From Dasypus novemcinctus (lineage: Eukaryota; Chordata; Mammalia; Cingulata; Dasypodidae), in the NCBI RefSeq assembly GCF_030445035.2, contig NC_080701.1, positions 23,900,798 to 23,964,797 on the forward strand: DNA of 64,000 bases, given 5' to 3'. A program made the translations under genes and the position numbers. Within the stretch, counting starts at the first letter, position 1, and each line of letters opens with the position of its first letter. Below, in pieces: positions 1 to 13,100 of the stretch. The notes under the pieces are model-generated. The model was not told the DNA's origin. It saw only the letters and a list, made by a program, of their open reading frames with translations, and did not search any database.

Positions 1-1115
1 TCTGGTCACATTTTTAATAACTACTTTAAAGTATTCCAAATTCTATGTTACTTCAGGGTCATTTTCTTTTCCCTGCTTTTTCTCTTGTCTATGGGTCACA
101 TTTTTCTGTTTGTTCACTTATCTAATAATCTTTCTTACTGTATCCTGACCACATTCATTAATAGATTATCGAGCTCGTAGATCTGTTATCTTTCTCTAAA
201 GAGTTTTTACTTTTGTTCTAGAAAACAATTAACCTGGCTAGGAACAGATTCTAGAACCCTGTTCCCCTGTGTTTGAAGATAGCCAAAATTCCTTCTCATA
301 TCTTATAGCTTTTTTGGGTCGTGGTTTCTGCTAGACTCCTTGAGATCTGTTTCACATATTCTCAGTTCAGTAATAAGTCAAGAATTTAGACTTGAGTTAT
401 AACACATTTTGGGATATCATTCTTTGCCTCCTATCTCCTAGATATCACACCTCAATTTCCAGGCAGTTTTGAAATCCTGCCTTCACCCTTAAGCCAGTAA
501 CATTGGGTTGTTAAGTTGAGTATTAGCACCTTGTGCTATACTGCCTGGGAAAATGCCCTTCTTTGAAAACCTGTGTAAATGCAAATCCCAGCTAATGCAA
601 TTTTCTTCTTTTCAAGTTTTGATTCTCTTTTTCCATATTTTCTGCCTGACTTTGTAGTTGGAGTGTTAAATTTATTTTTCCAGGGTTTATAATTGCTAAC
701 TTGGGGAGGGTTAATCAAGTGTAAGGTACAATTAGTATGACCAAATAATTCCAAAATGATAAATTTTTCTTTTCTATTCTTTCTGTATTTTTGGAGCTGT
801 ACCTTGTGAAATTAAGCCAGAAGACAAAAAAAAAAAATCAGTTTTTGATGATGATTTTACTTTTATCTAATAACTGACAATGTCAGTTTAATTTACAAAT
901 GAGGAAAAATATGAAAATATACTTTATTCTTTTTGAATCTGTAGTGAAATTTTTGGAGATTTGAGCCAAATGTTCATCTAATAATCTTACCTATTGTGGA
1001 AACAATGAGTATTTGACACATATACATTATTAAATATATGTTTTAAATTTTTAAAAATAATTTCTGTCATATGAGTTATTCTAATAACATATGTATTTTT
1101 ATCTTTATTTTTCAG
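1..1115. other. Intronic sequence with no recognised feature
   Basis: AT-rich DNA upstream of the first ADAM2-like exon. A 72-codon open frame on the - strand at 536-754 has no recognisable similarity and is probably chance. The preceding ADAM2 exon (expected to end near LDQDFQ) is not visible here. Confidence 0.5.
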
Positions 1116-1192
1116 AATTTCTGCTACTACCAAGGGTATATTGAAGGTTTTCCAAATTCTGTGGCACTCATTGGCACATGTGCTGGACTGAG
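1116..1192 (+). CDS. ADAM2: ADAM2-like exon (77 nt)
   Basis: Acceptor TTTATTTTTCAG precedes and donor AG|GTTGTG follows. The exon encodes [16 protein letters not shown] and ALIGTCAGL plus two bases of an Arg codon. The C-x-GY-EG-P core is the conserved ADAM prodomain motif. Confidence 0.85.
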
Positions 1193-4100
1193 GTTGTGAT
1201 ACATAATTTCATGGGTTACAAAATGGATTTTTTTGGAAGTATATGTTTAATTAAAAATAATATTCAAGAAATCCATAATGTGACATGAATATTTGGGGAA
1301 ATTGTTTCTCATTTCCAAAGCATAGTATAGAACTTCTTGTGAAAGCTCCTATCCTTTTGATAATTAAGATTTTTTATATTTCTGGAGGCCATGAAACATT
1401 AATAACTAGGCCAATACCAAATAGAATTACTGTTCTTTGCCACTAACTAAGTTTCAGCATACTCAGTAAGTTTTTCCTACTTTACCATATAACATTAATG
1501 CTAAAAATAATCTAACAATTTTTAAAAAACTAATTAAGAGGAGCCTCTGTGCCTCAGTGGTTGAGAGCTAGCTTCCCACATAGAGGTTCTAGGTTCAATA
1601 CCTGGCCATAGTACCAAAAAAAAAATCTTATTAAGTGAAATTTCATTGACTTTTTAAAAATATGCCAGTTTATTCATTCAATTTTTCTTTAAATTTTTAA
1701 GGGGCTTGCTGCAGTTTGAAAATGTCACTTATGGAATTGAACCATTGGAGTCTTCAGATGGTTTTGAACATGTTATTTATCAAGTAAGACATAAGAATGC
1801 AAGTGTTTCTTTATATACGGAGAAGGACACTGGGTCAAAAGATCAACCCTATAAAATACAAAGTGTAAAGGTAGGTGAGTAATTGTAAACTGTATGGTCA
1901 TAATTCTACAACATGAACAATGGATTTTGTCTGGAAAACAAATTATTTATTTACATTAGCATATATATTGGGATACATGTTCCAGAAACTTCTTAACTTA
2001 TTTGGTAGGACTTAAATCTCATCTTGTAATTTTCCAGAATTCTAAGCGTGGAGTTTTCAACTGTTAGTATTGTATTTTACCTGTAATTTACCATTTTTCT
2101 GCATGCAGATGTACTCTCTATAGACACTTGTCAAAATTTTGGTGTAATAAAACACAAATACCATTTAAATAAATATTGAAGATGCATGTTCTAGAACTCT
2201 TCGGATGGGATATGCTCTATAAAATGTAATATTTGCTCCTATTACACACTTTAAAAATCTGTTGCCCACCTGGTGTTATCAATATTGCCCAAACTGTTGG
2301 GTATATTTTCAATATTAGTTAAGATATTTTCTAGCTCTTTATTAAGCCATTCAAAATAGTTGGTTACGAACATGGAAAATAGACACACACACACAAACAC
2401 ACACATAGAAACACATGGCTAAGGACGGGGAATTATATTTGTCTGAGATAACTCAGCCTTCTCCATATGATTAATGAATGATAAACATATTTTTTCCTTT
2501 ATATTCCCTCTACAACATTCTTAAATAGATTGAGAAAGTGTAGGAGTTGATATCGTGGCTGACCATAGCAGGGTTTATACTCTGAATTTTACTAACTTTT
2601 TGTTATTGTTGTATATCATTTTTTAAACTTTTATTATAGTAAGGTATATACAACTCAGAATTTCCCATTTTAACCAATTTTAAGTGTATGATTCAGTGGT
2701 ATTAATTCACAGTATTAAGCTACCATCACCAATATACATTAACTATGTTTTACATCACTTCAACCAGAAACTCTGTATCCATTAAGCAATAAACCCCTCT
2801 CCCCACCTCTGGCCCCTGGTAACCTATAATCTACTCTCTGTCTCTATGATATTTGGTCCTTGGTATTTCTTACAAATATCATGCAATGTTTATATTTTTG
2901 CATCTGACATTTCACTCTGCATGATGTCTTCAAGTTTCATTCATGTTATAGCATGCATCAAAACTTTATTCCTTTTTACACATTTGTTTTTCCATTCATC
3001 TACTGATGGACACTTAGGTTGCTTTCACTTTTTGGATATTACGAATAATGCTGCTATCAGCATTGTTGTACAACATCTGCTTGAGTTCCTGCTTTCAATT
3101 CTTTTAGGTATATGCCAAGAAGTGGGATTTCTCAGGCCATTTGGTAATTCTATATTCACCTTTCTGAGCAACTGCCAAAATTACTTTCACAGTGGCTGCA
3201 GCATATTACATTTCCAAGAACAATGTCTAAAGATTGCTATTTCACCACATCCTTGCCAGAACTTATTTTATTTTTTTTTAATAATAGCCATCCTACTGGG
3301 TGTGAAATGGCTTTGATGTGCATTTTCCTGATGACCAGTAATGTTGAGAGTGTTTCATATTATTATTGGCTCCTCATGTATCTTCATTGTAGAAATGTCT
3401 ATTTGAGTCCTTTGTTCCTTTTTAAAATTGGGCTATTTGACCATTTGATGTATCCTTATCAGATATTTGGTTAGCAATTATTTTCTCTCATTCTGTAGGC
3501 TGCCTTTTCACCTCTTGATAGTGCTCTTTGATGTACAAAAGATTTAAATTTTGATGAAGTCCATTTTATCCTTGTTTTTGTCTATATATTTCCGTTGGTG
3601 CTTTTGCTATCATTATCTAAGAAATCCCTACCAAATCCAAGGGTATAAAGGTTCCCCTTTATTTTCTTCTTAGAAGTTTATAATTTTAGTTCTTTTTTAG
3701 GGATCTTTAAACCATTTAGCATTACCTTTATTTAATGTGGTATAGGATAGGAATCCACCTTCCTTCCTTTGCAAAGAGATACCAGTTTTCCGAGCACCAA
3801 TGTTTAAAGAGACAGTCCTTTCCCCAATTAATGTACTTGGCACCCTTGTAAAATATTCCATTAACCATAGATACATGTTTATTTCTGAACTTTCCATTCT
3901 ATTCCATCGGTCTATTTGTCTGTCTTTATACCAGTACCACACTGTTTTTTATTTTTGTGACTTTATAATACATTTGGAAATTGGGAAGTGTAAGACATCC
4001 AACTTTGTTCTTCCTTTACAGCATTGATTTGGCTATTCTGAGCCCCTTGAGGTTCCATATAAATTTGCATATCAACATTACCATTTCTACAAAAAAAGCT

Positions 4101-7100
4101 ATTGGGATTTTGAGAGATATTGTATAGAATATGTAGGTCTCTTTGGGTAGTATAGACTTTTTCATAATATCAAGTCTTCCTATCCATGAACATGGGATAT
4201 CTTTCCATTTACTTAGGTCTTCTTTAATTACTTTCAGCAGCAATTTATAGTTTTCAGTGTACATGTCCTTGGTTAAATTTATTCCCAGCTTTTTATTCTT
4301 TATGAGTTATTATGAATGAAATTGCTTTAAAATTTTATTTCTGGCTCATAATATTCTTTCCTGTTGTAAAGAGGCACAATTGATTTTTGCATATTAATCT
4401 TTTTGCCTGCAAATTTGCTTAATTTGTATTTTAGTTCTAGCAGTTTTCTTATGAATCTTTTGGATTTTCTATATAAAGAAATAAGTCATCCTGAAAGAGA
4501 GAGAGTTTCATTCTTCCTTTTTAATATGGATGCATTTAATTTATTTTTCTTACTTCATTGCTCTAGCAAGGACTTCCAGTACAACATTGAAAAGCAGTGG
4601 TAAAAGCAGGCATCTTTATGTTCTTTATGCTAAGGCGGAAGGCTTTCATTCTTACACCATTAATTATAATGTTAGCTGTGTGTTTTTTATTTATGCTGTT
4701 TATCATGTTGAGGAAGTTACCTTTAATTCCTAGTTTACTATGTATTTTTGTCAAGAAAGTATAGTGGGTTTTTTCAATGCCTTTTCTGCACCAGTTGAGA
4801 AGGTCATGTGATTTTTTTTCCTTCTTTCTTTTAATGTATTGCATCACCCTGAATGATTTTCTCATGTTGAACTACCCTCACACTTACATTCCTGGTATAA
4901 ATCCCACTTGGTCATGGTGTATAATTCTTTTTTGGGGGGAGAGGTACCAGGGAATGAACCCAGGACCTCATACATGTGAAGTAGGTGCTCAACCACTGAG
5001 CTACACCCACCCTGTGGTGTGTAATTATTTTTATATGCTGTTGCAATAGAATCGCTAGTATTTTATAGAGGATCTTTTCGTCTATATTCATAAGGAAAAC
5101 TGGTAGTTTTCTTCTTTTGTGATGTCTTTTTCTGTCTTTGGTGTTAGGATAATATTGGCCTCATACAATGAATTTGGAAGAGTTTCCTCTTATTCATTCA
5201 GTTTTTTAGAAAAATCTGATCAGGATTGATGTTTATTCTTTGAGTGTTTCATATAATTCATTAGGGAAGCCATCTGGACTTTTCTATGTTGGGGAGGTTT
5301 CTGATTATTGATACAGTCTTTTTACTTGTTATCGGTCTGTTGAGATCTATTTATAGCTACATCAATTTGTGTATTTCTAAGAAATTGTCCATTTCCTCTA
5401 CATAATTTAATTTGTTGGCATACAATAATTGATGGAATTTACTTATAATCCTTTTAATTTCTGCAAGATTAGCAGTAATACTCCTTTGCATTTTGGATTT
5501 TAGTTATTTGCATCTTCTCTCTTTGTCAGTCTAGCTAAAGGTTTGTCAATTTGATTGTTTCAAAGTACTAACTTTTGGTTTCATTGATTTTCTAATGTTT
5601 TCCTTTGCTTTCCTTTCTATGTTTACCTTTATTTCTGTTCTGATCTTTCTTATTTCTTCCCTTCTACTAATTTTCCATTTAGTTTACTCTTATTGTCTTC
5701 CAGTTAGATGATTGATTTTAGTTCTTCCTTATTTTTAATATAGGAATCTGTATATTTGTGACTTTTCCAGGTTTCCTTCTATTGATTTCATTGCATTGTA
5801 ATCAGAAAAGATGGTCTGTATAATTTCATTCTTTTCAAATGTATTGAGACTTGATTTGTGACCTAAATGTATGATCTATCCAGGAGAATGATCTATGTGT
5901 ACTTGAGAAGAATGTTTATTCTGCTTTTGTTGTGGGTAGTGTTCTGTATATCTCTGTTAAGGATAGTTGGTTAATATTGCTGCTCAAGTTTGCTCGCTGT
6001 ATCCTTAATGCTCTTTTCCCTAGATATTCTATCCATTATTGAAAGTGCTGTATTGACCTTTCCAACTATAACTGTAAAACTGTTTCTCCCTTTAATTTTG
6101 TGAATGTTTTCTTCATGTACTTAGAGGCTCCATGTTTAGGTACATATATGTTATATCTTCTTGGTGGATTGACAATTTTAATATATCCTGTCATTTTTTT
6201 GGCCCCTTGTAACAAGGTTTTGACTTAAACTCTACTTTGTTTGATATTAGTATAGCTATCCCAGCTTGAATAATTTTTCCTTTCCTTTCATTTTCAACCT
6301 TTCCTTGTCTTTGGGTCTTAGGTGAGTCATATGTAAACAACATATAAATTGATCTTGCTTTTTTATCCATTCTTCCAAGCTGTGTCTTGATTGGAGAGTT
6401 TAATGTGCTTACATTCATACTAATTCCCAATAAGACAAGACTTAGTTCAGCCATTTTGCCCTTTGTTTTTTGTGTGTCTTCTACCTTTTTTGTCCCTCTT
6501 TTCCTTCATTGCAGCCTTCATTTGTGTATAGTTTACCTTTTCTAATGAAAGAGACTAATACCTTTCTCATTTCTGTTTCTGTATGTAACTTAAATCCTTA
6601 GATTGTGGTTACCATGGTGTTTGTATTTAACAACTTAAATATATAAGCAATTAGTTTTGAATGATTCCAACTTAACTTTAATAGCATATACAGTTTCTGT
6701 TCCTATATCCCTCTGGCACCTCTCTTTATTTTGTGTCTGTCATACATTACCTATTTTATAGTTTTATGCCCATAATTATAACTATGACCATTTCTTATTC
6801 AATTATATATGTTTTAAGAAATAAAAGGTAGAGTTCCATACTGGGGTTTGTATTTAACCATGGAGTTACCTTTAATGGACATCTTTATTTCTTCACATGA
6901 CTCTAAGCTACTGCCGAGTGTCCTTTCCTTTCAATCTGATGAAATCTCTTTAGAATTTCTTGCATAGAATGACTCTGGGCTTGAGAACTCTCTCAGTTTT
7001 TGTTTATCTGTGAATGTCCCAAACTCCTCCCCATTTTTGTAGGAGAGTTTTGCCTAATATAGGATCCTTGGCTGGTAGTTTTTCTGTTTGAGTATTTTAA

Positions 7101-10100
7101 ATATGTCGTACCACTACTTTCTTACCTCCATAATTTCTATTGATCTTATTAATAATGCCTTGAATGTGATGAGTCACTTTTCTTTCATATTTGCAGAATT
7201 TTCTCTTTCTCTTTGGCATTGACATTTTGAATATGGTATGTTTTCAGTGAGAGTTATTTGGCTTTATACTGTTTAGAGTTTGTTGATCTTCTTGGATGCA
7301 TATATTCACATCTTTTGTCAATTTTGGAAAGGTTTTGGCCCATTATTTCTTCAGATATTCTTTCTGCCTGTGTCTTTTCTTTTTCTGGGATTCCTGTAAT
7401 GTGTATGTTGGTGCACTTCATACAGTATCACAGGTCCTGAACGTATTGCTCACTTTTTTTCCTTCTTTACTCTCACTGCTGTTCGGACTGGATGATTTCA
7501 GTTGTGCTGTCTTCTATTTCAGCAATTCTTTCTTCTGCCTATTGAAATCTCTTGATCTGTTGTTGTTCTGTTCTTTTTTTTAGTTCAAATGTACCAGGGC
7601 CAGGCATTGAACCCAGGGTCTTCGTAAGTGGAAAGCCAGTTCTCAATCACTGATCCATTTAAGTGACCCTGAGTTGATTTTTTGTTTGTTTCCTTATTGT
7701 TTATTTTTGTGTTTAGGAGGCACACACAGGACCTCACATGTGGAATCAAGTCCTTAACCACTTGAGCCACATCAGCTTCCTTTAGTGTATTCTTAATCTC
7801 TATTTTTGTGTTTTTCATCCCCAAAACTTCTGCTTTGTTATTTTTTAAAATTTCTTATTCCTCCTTTGTTCTTACATTGTCTTCTTGATTTCCTTTAGTC
7901 CATACCCATGTGTTCCTTTAGCTTATTGAACTACATAGGTGAATTGATTTATCATCTTTGAATAGTTTATTCCAATGTCTTTATTTCCTCTGCTGCTTTA
8001 TTTGTGCCTTTGCATGGACCATCTTTTCCTGTTTCTTTGTATGCCTTGTGAGTTTTTGTTAAAGTCTGGGCATTTGATTATTTTTGACGTGCTTACTGGA
8101 CATCAGATTCTCTGTCTTACCTAAGGTTTCAATGTAGATTGGATGGGTGTTTATTATCTTCTTATTCTCTTCTTCAACACTTAGTCCAGTTCATACTGAC
8201 TTTGTACAACTATCCATTCTTCTCTGGTTTTTCTGTGCCTGTGTTTTGCCCTAAGTGTACATGGTAACTTTCAAGAATTCCCCATTATGTGGAATTCCAG
8301 GAATGGAGTTCTTTTTCTCAACTTCTGGCCTTTTCTTTTTCTATTTATTACTGTTTTTCCTCCCTAGCAACTGCAGTAAGCTCAACTCTGCTCTTTATAC
8401 TCTCTTCTATGTTTTCACTCCATCTTTCAGCACTGGGCCTGCTCTCTGCTTCCAGATTAAGCTCCCCTTTAGCATGCAGCTTCTTTTTTTTTTTAGCCAG
8501 AGCTACCATCACAAATACTAGAAAATTGGTTAGATTAACACCAGAAATTTTCTGACTCATGCTTTGAGAGGCTAGAAGTTGAAAATCAATGCATCAGCAG
8601 GGCCATGCTTTCTCTTGTAGATTCTGGTGCTCGCTTGCTCCACTCCTTGGCATTCTGTTCTTTGCACCTCTGCTGCCTAGCAACATGGCAATGTTTCCCT
8701 CCTTGTGTCTGCTCTTCCATTTTCATTGACTTCTGGCTTCCAGTAATAGAGATTCAGATCTGCCCTCATTCAGTTTGGGCAAACCTTGACTGGTAATACA
8801 TCTTTGAAGGGTATTATTTACACAAACACAGGAATGCAGGTAAAGATTAGGAACATATCATTATTGGGGTACATAATTAGATCTATACCACAATCCCCAA
8901 GTTTGAGAATCTGATGTTCTGAAATAAAAGTTAACCATTTTTGGTAAAAACATAAACTAATCTTAATGTCAGTAGTTTTTGAAAATCATTTGATACATTT
9001 CCTTGGAATGTAAATTTAGCCAAATTCAAGGAGTTTTATAAAGAGTTGTCATTTTTATTTAATCTGGAACATGAGAAGTATAGATTTGAAATAATTTGCT
9101 TTAGTAAGTGTTCTATAATTTTGTAATTATTTTTGAAAAGCTACTAATGCTACTGATAGTAATTTTTTTTGTATACATATATATATATATATGTTTGAAA
9201 CCTCAGCAATCTTTTATTACCAAACTCAAGTTAGGGTTAATCTTTAACACAGTTAACAGCAAAATAGCATTTCAAACAAAATTGAGGATAGTAATGCAGA
9301 CCTAAAAGATTGTCTCTTAAAGGATAAAAATATCTCTTTTTTTTAATTTTTCCTAGTGTTTCCTTTTTTTTCTCACTTTATTTTTTTTAAATGTTACATT
9401 CAAAAAAATATAAGAGGTTCCCATATACTATACCCTCCACCCCCCTCACCCCATTCCTCCCACATCAGCAACCTCTTTCATCATCATGGGTCATTCATTG
9501 CATTTGGTCAACACATTTTGGAGCACTGCGGCACCAGTAAAGTTCTCCAGCGTTGGAGAAAAACATGTCCCAAACTGAGTACAGTCCATAAAAAATGGTA
9601 ATTAGCCACCTATGCTGCCTTCAAAACCCTAACTCAGTATAAACATGGAAAAAAGCATCAATCCCCATGATAGGAAAAAAAAAAGTCCCCTTCCCTTTCC
9701 TTGTTCAATTTCCACCATTTATTCCAAGCAACACCAGACGAATAAGTATAAACAAGACCTTTCTCACTTCTTTTGGCAGCTGTCCGTATGCAGTGACTCA
9801 CCAGACATTATCCTTCTGCAATTTTCATCTCTCTTAAAATCAAGAAATTGATGCCTGATTTCTGGACCAGATTTCTGAAAACTTGCAAAATATCATCCCT
9901 CTTTCCTCAAGGCCTGTGGGCTAGTATACCTGGTTGAGAGTGGAAGGCAGGACCTGGCACAGGGTGCCTTTCTAATTGAGAACTCCAAGCACCTTGTAAA
10001 ACTAAACCTTACCTACCCAGTAGGCATAAGCAGCAGCAGGAACCAAACTACTGGCTGGGCCAAGAGGGGTGAGAAGAGGAATATTTGACCCAGTATTTGG

Positions 10101-13100
10101 CTTCATAGAAGTTTCCTGGCAGCATGTTCTAGGCCAAAGCCACGCTGCAAAGAAAGCTTACCAGTCTTAGGGACAGTCTGTTCGTGGCTGCATTACTAGA
10201 GCAGCTTTCCCTGATGCAGGGTACTTAACAATTATTAGGGAAAATATTTTTTTTCCAAGTCAACTTCACAACCGACTAATTCTTCAAAAGCAGCTTCTCA
10301 AAAAACACTGAAAGAGAACATTCCTCTTAACTCAGGATCACAGCTCCTTCCGGTTCATGGGCTTCCTGCTAGACTTCTGCAGCAGCTCATTCGTTTTAGA
10401 AAAATGTCTACATCCAAAGATTTCTCCGTGCACTGACAGCAGGGAGCATGTGGTGCTGTTCCTTTCAATGGCACTGCGTTTCTTCTGAGCGTTTAGAGTA
10501 GGGAATAACAAGACGAGGCCATTCACGTTCTCATTTAACCAGGACCCATCTTCATGGGTTAACTGCACCCAACCTTTACCCTTATGAGAATTGGCTTGAT
10601 GCACCCAAACAATGAAGACTGCATTGAGGAGAATACCTTGTTTGGCCCACCCAGATAAATCTCCATGACCAGATTGAACTAAACCATCTATGTCTGTAGA
10701 CAGCTGTTCATAAATGCTTTCCTAGCTGGGTGGAGGTGGAACAGGTCTTTGACCACTAACGCGGAGCCCATGAGCTTGATTGGGTCAGTGCTACGGATTT
10801 CTGATGTTACACATCTCGGTCCACAGGAAGGCTTGGTGTGGGGGTGGTTAAACTAATCTTTTTTTTCTTTCTGAAATAAATCCCATCAGCTTTATGAAAT
10901 AAGGTTTCCCAAACTCGGCTGAGTTGCTTCTTCCATCTACGGTTAAAACTCACTCCCTCAGTTGAATTTGAGCTTTATTGTAGCAGGGCATTTGGGCGCT
11001 ACTTAAGTTCCAGGCATGACATTTAGATCAAATGATGACATAAAAATAATACTGTATCTGCATGATACAGTACTGTGTATGCCAAGATCATATAGCCTTT
11101 TTGTAGTAGAATTAATGATAGAACCCAGGCTCATGTCTCCTTTCTCCTTAATTCTGTCACCTATATGCACCTGCTTTAGTTTGCCAAAGGGCTGCTGATA
11201 CAAAGTACCAGAAATGTGTTGACTTTTATAATGGGGATTTATTTGGGTGTAAAAACTTATAATTACAAGACTGTGAAATGTCCATGTTAAGGAATCAGTA
11301 GATAAGCTTTGTTACCATAGTCAGCTGCCATCTTGTGAAGCAAGGTGGCCCCTGATCTCTGCTGAGGTCTCTGCCTTGCCCTCCAGAATTTCTCATCTCC
11401 CAGATCTCAGCTGAAGGCAACCAGGCATAGGCTTGTCTCTTTCCTGGCCTCCTCTATCAGTATGGGCTGCTCCGCTTTCTTCCCGAGTTCAGCAGCAAGC
11501 GATCAGGCATGTGGCTTATCTCTACCTGGACCTCAGTTCCTGAACACTTAGAACTCAGCATGGGTGAAACAAGATCAAATATGGCGGCTCCCTTTATCTG
11601 TGTCTCCATTATATCAGACCCAGCAAGCGGTCAGAGCCTCAACCTGAGTCCCATCTCACTGACGTCCAAGTAAAAGCCGTAAATCGAACGTATAAATTAT
11701 CTACACAAATTATCTACACAAAAACCTTTCACCTGGATTTTCTTCTTTACTGTTAGCGTATATATATATGTGTGTGTGTGTGTGTGTATCTATACACACA
11801 TGCACACACAGGATATGTATATATATATATATATGTAATTCATTACATAATATATCTGTGTATACTGTATGTAAATCTTTGATTAGAATTATATATGAGG
11901 TAATCTTTCCTCCCAATTTTCTTAATTTTAATGGTCAATTTTAAAATATTTTCTATTTTATTTTATGCTTACAAACAAGATATATAGGAGTGTTTTTTCT
12001 TTTCCAACTTTTGTACCAAATATTTAATTTGTATTTATTGTGCAAAGCACCCTGAATGTCTCATTATTTAAAGTTTTTGAGACAATTTTCAGTTTCACTA
12101 AGGTTATCAAAATATACTATTTGCCATGAAACTAAAGAACATTCTTCAGTTTTTGTATGTAGTGTCTAGGATTATGAATTAGAACTAAATAGTTAATAGT
12201 GTTGCTGAGCTATGTTACTATCTCCTTTCACAATTGTAGATTTGCCCATTTCTCATTTTTTGTTCTCTGAAGTTAAATATTTCTATATGTTTGTGAAACT
12301 CTATATTTGGTGGATACAATTGTCCAATTTCATGTATTTCTGGTTAATTGATATTTTAATGTTATGAAATGTTCCAAATCATTTCTAATAATAATTCATT
12401 CATGCTTTCAAGTAGTGTATAGTATCTGATATAGTTGGTGTGTAAATGCCATCTATCTTGTAATTCACCCTTTCTATGTCTTTAATTTGATTCCTACATT
12501 TTAATATTTATTATTTTCTTTTACTTGAGTTCCATGCTTATTTATAAATAGAATGATACTAAAACCTTATTTCATTAATCATTTTACTTTTTCTAATATT
12601 TTGACTTCTTATTCTCCAGTTTCTTTTCTTCATTTTATGGACATAATCATGACTCCTCTGTACCAAAAATAAAATAAAAGATAATCTCTTAGTTATATCC
12701 CTACAATTCTCCTTTCCTTTATACAGAAGTTTCATATTAGAATAGGATGAACTGACATTTTTATCAGATTTGCTGTTTGAAATATTTGATACTTTTTTCC
12801 AAGGTGAATTAAGGAAGAGACTGCCTGGGATTTCCTACTCAGTTTACTTTCTTTGATAATACATTCTCCTTCTTCTCACTCTCTTTCACCTTTTCTGGCT
12901 TTTCTTTATCCCCTCACAGTTACCGTATAGATATTTTCTATGTTTTATCTCAGTGTTTTGTTGTCTTACCTCATATATATTCTTCATATATTTTCCTACT
13001 GTAATTTACAGATTCCCCCACTCCAAATTTTCTCCTGAGAGATTGACTTCATCTTTCACATATGAGTTGCCTGAGTAAAAAAAGTAAATATACACAGGTA

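Larger units (their letters stand above)
2600..8480 (-). mobile_element. Old, nearly full-length LINE-1 (L1M-like), sense on the - strand
   Basis: Read on the - strand, the element runs from about 8.48 kb (5') to 2.6 kb (3'). ORF2 pieces are recognisable. Endonuclease-like sequence lies at 6191-6454 ([14 protein letters not shown]). The reverse transcriptase region is at 4563-4865 ([28 protein letters not shown]). The later region is at 4016-4264 ([37 protein letters not shown]), and the C-terminus is at 3697-3942 ([14 protein letters not shown]). ORF1-like sequence and the 5' part lie above 6.5 kb. All frames are broken and short, so it is ancient and inactive. Three DAS SINE pieces have inserted into it. 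Confidence 0.85.

Noticed and set aside
1870-1874. Alternative ADAM2-like donor GTAG|GTGAGT at 1874
   Set aside because: Stronger by sequence, but it would put the next exon out of frame; the donor at 1870 gives matching phases.
2846-8560. Several 60-156-codon open frames
   Set aside because: They are fragments or antisense of an old L1.
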